6,749 bases of DNA from an uncultured Acidimicrobiia bacterium. Its GTDB lineage: Bacteria; Actinomycetota; Acidimicrobiia; UBA5794. Under the pieces are notes generated by a model, which saw only the letters and a list, made by a program, of their open reading frames with translations, did not search any database and was not told where the DNA came from. Numbering within the stretch: the stretch's first letter is position 1; each line of letters opens with the position of its first letter. The DNA lies in the NCBI GenBank assembly GCA_905480055.1, contig CAJQOW010000054.1:1-6749 (forward strand), read 5' to 3'. Below are positions 1-5,978 of the stretch, piece after piece. The translations under genes were made by a program, and so were the position numbers.

Positions 1-939
1 GTCTGCGGTGACGATGGGCATCCCGGTCTCGTGTGCGAGCCTCACATCGAGGCCCTTGAGATACGCTCCGCCACCGGTGAGGACAATGCCTCGTTCCATG
101 ATGTCGGCAGCGAGCTCAGGAGGAGTCTTGTCGAGCGTGTATTTCACGGCATCGACGACCGCTTCGACGGGTTCCTCGATTGCCTCGCGAACCGCGGCAC
201 TCGAAAGGACGATCGTCTTGGGAAGGCCCGAGATCAGGTCTCGTCCCCTGACCTCAGCGGCAGGCTCATCGGCGTACGGCCATGCAGAGCCGATCGCCAT
301 CTTCACCTGTTCTGCGGTGCGCTCACCGAGCATCAGGCTGTGTTCCTTCTTCACCCAGTTGATGACGGACTCGTCGAGTTCGTCACCACCGATCCGGATG
401 GACTTCGAAACAACAATGCCACCGAGCGAAATCACGGCAACCTCAGTGGTTCCGCCACCGATGTCGACAACCATCGAACCAGTTGGCTCATGTACGGGAA
501 GACCTACACCGATCGCAGCCGCCATCGGCTCTTCGATCGTGTAGGCACGCCTTGCGCCCGCGTGGTAGGCAGCCTCTTCAACCGCTCGTCGCTCGACCGC
601 TGTGATTCCCGACGGAACGCAGATGACGATGCGAGGTCGGGCGGCGAAACGCCCGGTGTGGACCTTGTCGATGAAGTAGCGCAGCATCTTCTCGGTGACG
701 TCAAAGTCAGCGATGACACCGTCGCGCAGCGGCCTGATGGCCTGGATGTAGGAAGGAGTACGCCCGATCATCCGCTTTGCGGCCATACCGACCTCGAGCG
801 GTCGATTGTCCCTCGTGTTGATCGCGACAACGGAAGGCTCATTGAGCACGATGCCCTGGCCACGAACAAACACGAGCGTGTTCGCAGTACCAAGATCAAC
901 GGCCATGTCGCGGCCAGCGAATGAAAGGAGACTGTTCAT
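1..939 (-). CDS. mreB: Rod shape-determining protein MreB (3' end cut by window edge)
   Basis: Actin-like ATPase that forms membrane-bound filaments and positions the cell-wall elongation machinery (MreC, MreD, RodA, PBP2). 313 residues are visible; the family is about 340-350, so roughly 30 C-terminal residues lie beyond the left edge. Actin-fold motifs are intact: phosphate-1 loop DLGTANT (15-21), GIVLNEPSVVA (29-39), EEPMAAAIG (136-144), phosphate-2 loop VVDIGGGTTEVAV (157-169) and the adenosine-binding LTGGGAYLKGLD (287-298). The start at 939 leaves a short hydrophobic/amphipathic N-terminus (MNSLLSFAGRDM) like the membrane-binding tip of other MreBs. A weak AGGGA lies 11 nt upstream. The internal Met12 (position 906) has no ribosome binding site. 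It follows ndk after 67 nt on the same strand. In Streptomyces mreC, mreD, a PBP2 gene and rodA/sfr follow mreB, and the same is expected here beyond the edge. Identification is secure from the motifs. Confidence 0.97.
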   Translation of the reverse strand, partial: MNSLLSFAGRDMAVDLGTANTLVFVRGQGIVLNEPSVVAINTRDNRPLEVGMAAKRMIGRTPSYIQAIRPLRDGVIADFDVTEKMLRYFIDKVHTGRFAARPRIVICVPSGITAVERRAVEEAAYHAGARRAYTIEEPMAAAIGVGLPVHEPTGSMVVDIGGGTTEVAVISLGGIVVSKSIRIGGDELDESVINWVKKEHSLMLGERTAEQVKMAIGSAWPYADEPAAEVRGRDLISGLPKTIVLSSAAVREAIEEPVEAVVDAVKYTLDKTPPELAADIMERGIVLTGGGAYLKGLDVRLAHETGMPIVTAD

Positions 940-981
940 CGGAGAGACGATCCCTACGGAGTGAGGGGGTAAGTGTAACTA

Positions 982-1002
982 CTCGGCCTGCAATCGGCCG
1001 AG
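982..1002 (-). promoter_or_regulatory. Inverted repeat after ndk stop; possible weak terminator/attenuator
   Basis: A perfect 7-bp inverted repeat (CTCGGCC / GGCCGAG) with a 7-nt loop begins 4 nt after the ndk stop codon on the minus strand, inside the 67-nt ndk-mreB gap. The following minus-strand sequence is TAGTTACACTT, only moderately T-rich, so it is at best a weak intrinsic terminator or an mRNA 3'-end/stability element. The same stretch contains TACACT (minus, 977-972), which could be a -10 element for an internal mreB promoter, but there is no recognisable -35. Role is inferred from position only. Confidence 0.4.
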
Positions 1003-1006
1003 AAGA

Positions 1007-1411
1007 TCAGCCGAAAAAGATGCCGAGCTCACGATCGGCGGACTCCACGGAATCTGAACCGTGCACGATGTTGTACGTGATCTCAAGACCGAAGTCGCCG
1101 CGAATCGTCCCAGGGCCCGCCTCGGCGGGGTTCGTGATGCCCATCAGCGTCCGTGAAACGGCGACGGCGCCCTCGCCTGACCATTCCATTGCCACGACGG
1201 GTCCCGAAGTGATGAACTCGACAAGATCGCCGAAAAACGGCTTCTCGGTGTGCTCGGCATAGTGCCGACCCGCGAGCTCCTCGGTGATCGTGAGCATCCG
1301 CATCTTCTCGAGGGTCAGGCCCTTGCGCTCGAAGCGGCCGATCACCTCGCCGACGAGGCCTCGTGCAACGCCGTCTGGCTTGATCATGACGTAGGTGTGC
1401 TCAACTGCCAT
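1007..1411 (-). CDS. ndk: Nucleoside diphosphate kinase
   Basis: Cytosolic enzyme that moves the gamma-phosphate of a nucleoside triphosphate (usually ATP) to other (d)NDPs through a phosphohistidine, balancing NTP and dNTP pools. The 134-residue product matches the usual 130-145 for bacterial NDKs. All key residues are visible: Lys11 in IKPDG, Tyr51, Phe59 in EKPFFG, Arg87, Arg104 in GTIRGDF, Asn114, and the catalytic His117 in NIVHGSDS, followed by Glu128. The segment before the active site reads EITYNIVHG, closer to mycobacterial FNLVHG than to the GRNIIHG common elsewhere. A longer in-frame upstream extension exists (back to 1726) but overlaps folC and is not NDK-like. The Met at 1411 has AGGAGAAGG just upstream. 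The gene sits between folC and mreB as in Streptomyces, but without the small membrane-protein gene found there between folC and ndk. Confidence 0.98.
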   Translation of the reverse strand: MAVEHTYVMIKPDGVARGLVGEVIGRFERKGLTLEKMRMLTITEELAGRHYAEHTEKPFFGDLVEFITSGPVVAMEWSGEGAVAVSRTLMGITNPAEAGPGTIRGDFGLEITYNIVHGSDSVESADRELGIFFG

Positions 1412-1416
1412 TTGTG

Positions 1417-1425
1417 CCTTCTCCT
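1417..1425 (-). promoter_or_regulatory. Ribosome binding site fixing the ndk start
   Basis: The minus strand reads AGGAGAAGG with the AGGAG core at 1425-1421, 9 nt before the ATG at 1411. This supports the short 134-residue NDK over the open frame that continues upstream into folC. Confidence 0.8.
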
Positions 1426-1444
1426 GGGGAAGCGGACGTGAGGA

Positions 1445-1466
1445 GACGCGGCACGGATGCCGCGTC
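1445..1466 (-). promoter_or_regulatory. Strong stem-loop in the folC-ndk gap
   Basis: Perfect 9-bp inverted repeat GACGCGGCA / TGCCGCGTC closing a 4-nt loop (TCCG on the minus strand), beginning 12 nt after the folC stop codon and ending about 20 nt before the ndk Shine-Dalgarno. The sequence after the stem (TCCTCACG) lacks a T-tract, so it is not a classical intrinsic terminator. An RNA processing/stability element, partial terminator or pause site that separates folC and ndk expression is more likely. The structure is read directly; the function is inferred. Confidence 0.5.
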
Positions 1467-1478
1467 GATGGGGACAGC

Positions 1479-2900
1479 CTATCCGAGGAAGGAATCTTCT
1501 TCGTCTGGATCCACGTCGTGCATGTCGTCGTCCCCGTCGTCGACACGTTCGGCCTCAAATCGAAGGTGCGCATCCTCGAGAGGTCGGTCAACGACATCGA
1601 ACGTCGCTCGAACCTCACCAGCCAGATACAGGGAACCTGCAACCGCAACTCCCCCATCCCTGCCAGCAGCAATCGTCGCAGCCTCCACCGCAGTCGTTGG
1701 GTCCTCGAATGCTTCGGCCGGCACACCGAGGGCTTCTGACGCTGCCTCCGCTACCACCGAGGGTTCCCAAGCCAAAGGGTCAGCCACGGTTGTCGCAAAC
1801 ACCTGATCGACCCGGCCTTTCATGGGCCGCAATAGCTCGCGAATCGATCGCTCGCCTCGCACCGCAAGGACCAGCTTCCACTGCACAGGAGGGAACTCGG
1901 CGTCGAGGGTGTCAGCGAGCCCACGGAATCCCTGCTGGTTGTGGCAGCCGTCAACGATCACGACGGGCCTTCGGCCAACCACTTCGAGTCTTCCGGGCGA
2001 GCTCAACGACGCAACCGCGACCAACAGCAGCTCGGGGTCGAGCGCCCGACCAAGGAACATCTCGGACGTCGCAATGGCAGTTGCGAGGTTGTCTACCTGA
2101 TGGTGGCCGTGCACCGGCAAGTACAGCTCGTCGTACTCCGCGAAGACTCCTTCGAACGAACATTGCCATCCGCCAACAGCGATGGACGCATCGGTGACGG
2201 AGAAGTCCTGGTCACGCCGTATCCACTTCGCATTCGTTTCAGCGACCCGGTCGGCGATTGGGGCGATGGCCTCATCGGGGAGCCGGCCGGTTACGAGCGT
2301 GCCGTTCGTCTTGAGAATCGCCACCTTCTCGGTTGCGATCTGGGAGATCTCAGATCCAAGGAATTCCGTGTGATCGATGTCGATGCCCGTCACCACGGAC
2401 ACGGCTCCATCGATGATGTTCGTCGCATCGAGGCGTCCGCCGAGACCAACCTCGACAACAGCCACATCGACCGACGCCGAGGCGAAGATCGACAGTGCCA
2501 GGGCGGCGGTCACCTCGAAGTACGTCACTGGTGTTCCTGCACGGTCCTTGTATGCCGTAACAAACCAGGACAGGTCACGAACAGCGTCCGTGAACTCCTC
2601 GCTCGTAACCGGTGCGCCGTGCACGGTGAACCGCTCTTCGACCGTTTCGAGGTGCGGAGAGGTGAACCCGCCGGTGGTCAGGCCGTGTGCGCCAAGAATC
2701 TGTTGCACCATGCGCGAAACGGTCGTCTTGCCATTGGTCCCAGCGATGTGGATCGATGGATAGGTCAACTCCGGGTTGCCGGCGAACTCCATGAGGCCAG
2801 CGATGCGATCGAGGCCGGGCTTCACGCCCTGCCCGATGCGGTCGTCGAGGAAGGCTTCTGCGTCCGCGCGACCTTCGATCTGGGGGATCGGCTCAGGCAT
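1479..2900 (-). CDS. folC: Bifunctional dihydrofolate synthase / folylpolyglutamate synthase
   Basis: Mur-ligase-family ATP-dependent enzyme that adds glutamate to dihydropteroate and/or extends the polyglutamate tail of reduced folates, keeping folate cofactors in the cell. Visible in order: P-loop GTNGKTT (54-60), TSPHL (80-84), the [14 protein letters not shown] block (148-161), DHTEFLG (176-182), EKVAILK (191-197), central [12 protein letters not shown] (264-275), and the C-terminal-domain [21 protein letters not shown] block (301-321) with [10 protein letters not shown] near 422-431. DGCHNQQG replaces the more usual D(G/A)AHNP, a mild variation. At 473 residues it exceeds the roughly 420-450 typical length, owing to an acidic tail (about 451-473, many Asp/Glu, ending SFLG). 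The start at 2900 lies 3 nt after the valS stop, with GGAG 12 nt upstream inside valS, suggesting translational coupling. Whether it has both activities or only one cannot be told from sequence alone. Confidence 0.97.
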   Translation of the reverse strand: MPEPIPQIEGRADAEAFLDDRIGQGVKPGLDRIAGLMEFAGNPELTYPSIHIAGTNGKTTVSRMVQQILGAHGLTTGGFTSPHLETVEERFTVHGAPVTSEEFTDAVRDLSWFVTAYKDRAGTPVTYFEVTAALALSIFASASVDVAVVEVGLGGRLDATNIIDGAVSVVTGIDIDHTEFLGSEISQIATEKVAILKTNGTLVTGRLPDEAIAPIADRVAETNAKWIRRDQDFSVTDASIAVGGWQCSFEGVFAEYDELYLPVHGHHQVDNLATAIATSEMFLGRALDPELLLVAVASLSSPGRLEVVGRRPVVIVDGCHNQQGFRGLADTLDAEFPPVQWKLVLAVRGERSIRELLRPMKGRVDQVFATTVADPLAWEPSVVAEAASEALGVPAEAFEDPTTAVEAATIAAGRDGGVAVAGSLYLAGEVRATFDVVDRPLEDAHLRFEAERVDDGDDDMHDVDPDEEDSFLG

Positions 2901-2903
2901 CGG

Positions 2904-5510
2904 TCAGCCGAGCTCCGCAAGCTGGCGCTGCTGTTTGGTAAGTTCTGCTTCGACCTCTGCCAGGCGGGCCTGCTCCTGCTCAATGACCTCCGCTGGCGCC
3001 TTGTCCCTGAAGTTGGGGTTGTCGAGCTTCCCGCGTGATCTGGCGATCGATGCCTCGAGGCCAGCGATGACCTTGGCGATTCGGGGACGCTCAGCGTCCA
3101 CGTCGATGATGCCCTCGAGCGGGATGAAGGCCTCGACTCCCCCTCCGGACACGCGGGAGTAGCCAGCGACCGGATCGGGGCGATCGCCAGCTGTCGGTGT
3201 GCAGTCGCCGAGCGCCGACAACTGCTCGAGCCACCAGGACGGAACCGGCTCGTCCATGACCACGGTGACAGGGATCTCGGTGCTCCGGGGAATCTGGTGC
3301 TGGGTTCGGAAGCTCCGGACGCCCGTGACGATCTCTTGGAGAGACTGAAGTCCCTCGGGCGACCCGACCGGAACGGTGGGCCACGATGACGTGATCATCA
3401 GCTCGGGCCCATCGGCAAGGTTCGACCACAGTTCTTCGGTGATGAATGGCATGACAGGGTGGAACAGCTTCAGCAGGTCCCGCAACACAACACCGAGGGT
3501 CTGGCGCATTGTCGCCGCGCGTTCGCCGTCAGCTGCCGAAATCGTCTTCGCCATTTCGAGGTACCAATCGAAGACCTCGGACCACGCAAAGTTGTAGAGC
3601 AGCCCGTAGGCATCGGACTGCCTGTACTCGTCCAGGAGTCGATCCATCTCGGCCACAACTTCACCGAGCCGCGACAGGATCCACGCATCCTCGGGGCCCG
3701 GCCGTGTCGGATATCCACCGTCGATGGGTACACGCTTCACATCCATGAACTCCACGGCGAATCGCACCGCATTCCACAGCTTGTTGCCGAATCTCCGCGC
3801 GGCGTCCACCCTTTCGAGATCGAGGGGAACGTCGTGCCCGGGTGCAGCGGACTGGATGAGCGAGAGCCTCACACTGTCAGCCCCGTATTCGTCGATCAGC
3901 TCGAGGGGGTCGAGGGCGTTGCCGGTCGACTTGGACATCTTGACGCCGTCCATGTCACGGATCATTCCGTGGATCATGATGTCGGGGAACGGCGCCTCAT
4001 CGGTGAAGTGGATGCCCATCTTCATCATCCGGGCCACCCAGAAGAAGATGATGTCGAAGCCCGTCACCAACACGGACGTCGGGTAGAACTTCTCGAGGTC
4101 AGCCGTCTCGTCTGGCCAGCCAAGGGTGCTGAACGGCCACAACGCCGAGGAGAACCACGTGTCGAGGACGTCTTCGTCCTGGGTGAGGGCATCTGATCCA
4201 CACGCCGAACACTCCGTCGGATCTTCCATGTCGACGATGACGTCTCCACAGGCCTCGCAGTACCACGCAGGGATGCGGTGTCCCCACCACAGCTGGCGGC
4301 TGATGCACCAATCGTGGAGCTCCTCCATCCACCGGAAGTAGTTGTTTTCCCATCGCTTGGGCACAAAGCGTGCCTCACCGGATTTCACGGAGTCCATCGC
4401 GGGGCCAACGAGCGGTTGCACCTTCACGAACCATTGGAGGGACAGCATGGGCTCAACGACGGTGTGGCAACGCTGGCAGTGACCAACCGAGTGGGGATGC
4501 TCGTCGATCTTCTCGATGACGCCGAGCTCGCGCAAGCTGGACCGCACGGCTTCTCTGGCCTCGAAGCGGTCCATGCCTGCAAACTGACCGCCTCGCAACG
4601 TGATGTTGCCCTCGCCGTCGATCACCTTGATCGCCTCGAGCCCATGCCGTTGGCCGATCTCGAAGTCGAGTGGATCGTGAGCAGGTGTGACCTTCACCGC
4701 ACCTGTCCCGAACTCGAGATCAACGCCGGTATCGCCAACGATGGGGATCTCTCGATCCATGAGGGGGAGCATCACGGTCTTGCCGATCGCATCGGCGTAG
4801 CGAGGGTCTTCGGGGTGTACCGCCACGGCCGTGTCACCGAGCATCGTCTCGGGCCTGGTGGTTGCAACCATCACCGAACCGGTCCCATCGGTGAACGGGT
4901 AGCGGATGTAGGTGAGCTCGCCGGGATCGTCCTCGTACTCCACCTCGATCTCGGACAACGCGGTGTGGCATCGTGGGCACCAATTGATGATGCGTTCGTC
5001 TCGATAGATGAGCCCTTCATTGAAGAGCGTCACGAAGACGGTCCGGACGGCCTTGCTCAGGCCCTCATCGAACGTGAACCGTTCCCTGGTCCAGTCCGTT
5101 GAGTCACCAAGCTTGCGCATCTGCTTTGCGATCGTGCCGCCAGACTTCTCTTTCCACGCCCACACCTGATCGATGAACGCCTTGCGCCCGAGGTCGTGAC
5201 GAGACAGGCCCTCGTTTCGCAGCTCGCGTTCCACGACGTTCTGGGTTGCGATGCCGGCGTGGTCCATACCTGGCAGCCAGAGCGCGGCGTACCCCTGCAT
5301 CCGCTTGCGCCGAATGATGGCGTCTTGGATGGCGTGGTCGAGTGCGTGACCCATGTGAAGAACGCCGGTGACGTTTGGCGGCGGGATGACAATGCAAAAC
5401 GGCTCACCATCAGGATTGACCTCAGGCCGGAATGACCCTGATTCCTCCCACACGGCATACCAACGAGACTCGACCTCGTCTGGCTGATACGTAGCGTTCA
5501 TTGGGGACAT
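2904..5510 (-). CDS. valS: Valyl-tRNA synthetase
   Basis: Class Ia aminoacyl-tRNA synthetase that activates valine with ATP, charges tRNA-Val and hydrolyses mischarged Thr-tRNA-Val in its CP1 editing domain. The 868-residue product is full length for the family. Order: catalytic PPPNVTGVLHMGH (43-55) with the HIGH-type HMGH at 52-55; zinc-ribbon-like Cys pairs C178/C181 and C345/C348; editing-domain ATTRPETMLGDTA (216-228) and the GTGAVKVTPAHDP block (268-280); DWCISRQLWWGHRIP (400-414); a second Cys4 set C418/C421/C434/C437; KMSKS (524-528); the anticodon-binding domain from about 605; and a C-terminal helical arm (about 800-868) with LDNPNFRDKAP (829-839) as in other ValRS. The frame stays open upstream to 5837, but homology-like sequence begins at MNATYQPDEVE. 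GGAG lies 9 nt before the ATG at 5510, so that start is preferred; the ATG at 5501 is the alternative. It heads the valS-folC-ndk-mreB block. Confidence 0.98.
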   Translation of the reverse strand: MSPMNATYQPDEVESRWYAVWEESGSFRPEVNPDGEPFCIVIPPPNVTGVLHMGHALDHAIQDAIIRRKRMQGYAALWLPGMDHAGIATQNVVERELRNEGLSRHDLGRKAFIDQVWAWKEKSGGTIAKQMRKLGDSTDWTRERFTFDEGLSKAVRTVFVTLFNEGLIYRDERIINWCPRCHTALSEIEVEYEDDPGELTYIRYPFTDGTGSVMVATTRPETMLGDTAVAVHPEDPRYADAIGKTVMLPLMDREIPIVGDTGVDLEFGTGAVKVTPAHDPLDFEIGQRHGLEAIKVIDGEGNITLRGGQFAGMDRFEAREAVRSSLRELGVIEKIDEHPHSVGHCQRCHTVVEPMLSLQWFVKVQPLVGPAMDSVKSGEARFVPKRWENNYFRWMEELHDWCISRQLWWGHRIPAWYCEACGDVIVDMEDPTECSACGSDALTQDEDVLDTWFSSALWPFSTLGWPDETADLEKFYPTSVLVTGFDIIFFWVARMMKMGIHFTDEAPFPDIMIHGMIRDMDGVKMSKSTGNALDPLELIDEYGADSVRLSLIQSAAPGHDVPLDLERVDAARRFGNKLWNAVRFAVEFMDVKRVPIDGGYPTRPGPEDAWILSRLGEVVAEMDRLLDEYRQSDAYGLLYNFAWSEVFDWYLEMAKTISAADGERAATMRQTLGVVLRDLLKLFHPVMPFITEELWSNLADGPELMITSSWPTVPVGSPEGLQSLQEIVTGVRSFRTQHQIPRSTEIPVTVVMDEPVPSWWLEQLSALGDCTPTAGDRPDPVAGYSRVSGGGVEAFIPLEGIIDVDAERPRIAKVIAGLEASIARSRGKLDNPNFRDKAPAEVIEQEQARLAEVEAELTKQQRQLAELG

Positions 5511-5519
5511 ACAGCTGTG

Positions 5520-5523
5520 CTCC
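5520..5523 (-). promoter_or_regulatory. Ribosome binding site fixing the valS start
   Basis: GGAG on the minus strand (5523-5520) is 9 nt before the ATG at 5510 and 18 nt before the ATG at 5501. It therefore favours the MSPMNATYQP start over both the inner Met and the much longer open frame beginning at 5837. Confidence 0.65.
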
Positions 5524-5550
5524 AAAGGGGAACTCGCAGGGTAGCAAGCG

Positions 5551-5572
5551 GCTCGAGCCTCGAGACTCGAGC
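5551..5572. repeat. Three tandem CTCGAG-type heptamers forming a hairpin
   Basis: Three adjacent 7-nt units, CTCGAGC, CTCGAGA and CTCGAGC, occupy 5552-5572. Each core is a perfect 6-bp palindrome, and the outer copies pair as a 7-bp stem (GCTCGAG / CTCGAGC) with an 8-nt loop. They lie about 30 nt upstream of the valS ribosome binding site. Seen directly; function unknown (operator array, RNA hairpin or chance slippage product). Confidence 0.7.
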
Positions 5573-5714
5573 ACGTTCGGGGCTTCGCGGCCTTGGTTTT
5601 CGGGCTCAAGGACCCGGCGGCGGGCTGCCGGTGGCTAGTGGCTGCGAGCGAAGCGAGGGGCTCCCGCGCCCCATGGCCCCAGAGCCGGCTCGCTACGCGA
5701 GTGCCAACAGGAAA

Positions 5715-5738
5715 CCCGGGGACTCCCCCATCCCCGGG
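5715..5738 (-). promoter_or_regulatory. Terminator-like hairpin in the valS leader
   Basis: Perfect 8-bp stem CCCGGGGA / TCCCCGGG with an 8-nt G-rich loop on the minus strand, followed by TTTCCTGTT. The short T-run makes it a possible weak attenuator about 200 nt before the valS start. It could equally be just a GC-rich palindrome. Confidence 0.35.
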
Positions 5739-5763
5739 CAATGCCTTCCACACCTCCGTGAGG

Positions 5764-5787
5764 GGCCGGAAGCCACCACTTCCGGCC
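5764..5787 (-). promoter_or_regulatory. 9-bp hairpin with TGGTGG loop in the valS leader
   Basis: Perfect 9-bp inverted repeat GGCCGGAAG / CTTCCGGCC enclosing the 6-nt loop TGGTGG on the minus strand. It is the longest perfect stem in the intergenic region. No T-tract follows it. The loop could in principle pair with a tRNA ACCA end, but it is not in a T-box consensus context, so no family is assigned. Confidence 0.45.
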
Positions 5788-5872
5788 GTCCCCACAGACC
5801 TGCTCAGCACATCGACTCGCCCCATGAACGAGTCCATGCGCCGATGAGGAAAAGGTACGTCCGGTGCCGCCG

Positions 5873-5902
5873 ATCCTCAAGACACAAAGTCGGCACGGTC
5901 AA
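5873..5902 (-). promoter_or_regulatory. Candidate valS promoter
   Basis: On the minus strand TTGACC (5902-5897) is followed after 18 nt by GAGGAT (5878-5873), giving a good -35 but a poor -10 for a housekeeping sigma factor. Transcription from here would make a valS leader of about 350 nt. No better paired elements were found by eye in the region. Confidence 0.25.
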
Positions 5903-5937
5903 TTGACTAGTCACTGCCCGGTGTCACCGAGTGGCAG
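5898..5937. promoter_or_regulatory. Palindrome cluster between divergent genes; candidate operator
   Basis: Two overlapping perfect 10-bp palindromes, GTCAATTGAC (5898-5907) and TGACTAGTCA (5904-5913), are followed by CGGTG-T-CACCG (5919-5929), which lies between CTGCC (5914-5918) and GGCAG (5933-5937). The first overlaps the candidate valS -35 (TTGACC), and the same palindrome supplies a TTGACT on the plus strand. A possible plus-strand -10, TAGTTT (5946-5951), would put the third palindrome near its -35. Symmetry is direct observation; a regulator binding here is inference. Confidence 0.35.
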
Positions 5938-5966
5938 CGATCAAGTAGTTTGGTGCGCGGCGAAAC

Positions 5967-5972
5967 AAGGAG
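5967..5972 (+). promoter_or_regulatory. Ribosome binding site of the amidohydrolase gene
   Basis: AAGGAG lies 6 nt before the ATG at 5979, a strong Shine-Dalgarno that fixes the start of the divergent gene. Confidence 0.85.
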
Positions 5973-5978
5973 CTCGCT

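Larger units (their letters stand above)
5511..5896 (-). other. Long GC-rich structured leader region upstream of valS
   Basis: About 390 nt of non-coding sequence upstream of valS, rich in inverted repeats that would fold in a minus-strand transcript. From the valS side they are: the GCTCGAG/CTCGAGC repeat (5551-5572), CCTTG/CAAGG (5591-5611), CCGGC/GCCGG (5614-5631), GGGGC/GCCCC (5657-5672), CTCGC/GCGAG (5689-5701), CCCGGGGA/TCCCCGGG (5715-5738) and GGCCGGAAG/CTTCCGGCC (5764-5787). No canonical T-box motif (GGTGG-ACCGCG), tRNA-like fold or valine-rich leader peptide was seen. Several reading frames are open here on both strands, but they are compositionally implausible (rich in Cys, Trp, Arg and Ser) and lack convincing ribosome sites. 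If transcription starts near 5865 this is a leader of roughly 350 nt, long for a synthetase gene without regulation. Confidence 0.45.

Noticed and set aside
31..924. 297-residue plus-strand open frame opposite mreB
   Set aside because: It is the antisense shadow of mreB, whose actin motifs are unambiguous. The predicted peptide has no recognisable domain and an Arg/Asp/His-rich composition typical of antisense frames in high-GC DNA.
1412..1726. Upstream in-frame extension of NDK to 239 residues
   Set aside because: It would overlap the folC 3' end by about 250 nt, its sequence is not NDK-like, and AGGAG sits 9 nt before the ATG at 1411.
1941..3038. 365-residue plus-strand open frame across folC and the valS 3' end
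   Set aside because: It is antisense to folC and valS, spans their junction, and has no recognisable motifs.
4278..5102. 274-residue plus-strand open frame opposite valS
   Set aside because: It is entirely antisense to the conserved core and editing domain of ValRS. Its length is explained by high GC content.
5641..5701. Possible tRNA or small mobile repeat in the GCGAGCGAAGCGAG stretch
   Set aside because: There is no T-loop (GGTTCGA-type), no acceptor-stem pairing and no terminal inverted repeats with target duplications. Such short palindromic GC-rich motifs are common in high-GC intergenic DNA.
5511..5837. N-terminal extension of ValRS by 109 residues using an ATG at 5837
   Set aside because: The extension is low-complexity, rich in Gly/Ser/Arg, unlike any ValRS N-terminus, and would cover the inverted-repeat region. 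The ATG at 5510 has a well-placed GGAG and gives a normal-length enzyme.
5635..5880. 81-residue minus-strand small ORF as a possible valS leader peptide
   Set aside because: It has no run of valine codons and no clear ribosome binding site, and its Cys/Trp/Gly/Arg-rich content looks like random translation of GC-rich DNA.
5511..5896. Canonical T-box riboswitch upstream of valS
   Set aside because: The T-box core (GGTGG-ACCGCG) and its antiterminator were not found on the minus strand. The nearest GTGG match lies inside a perfect 9-bp hairpin that is incompatible with a T-box bulge.
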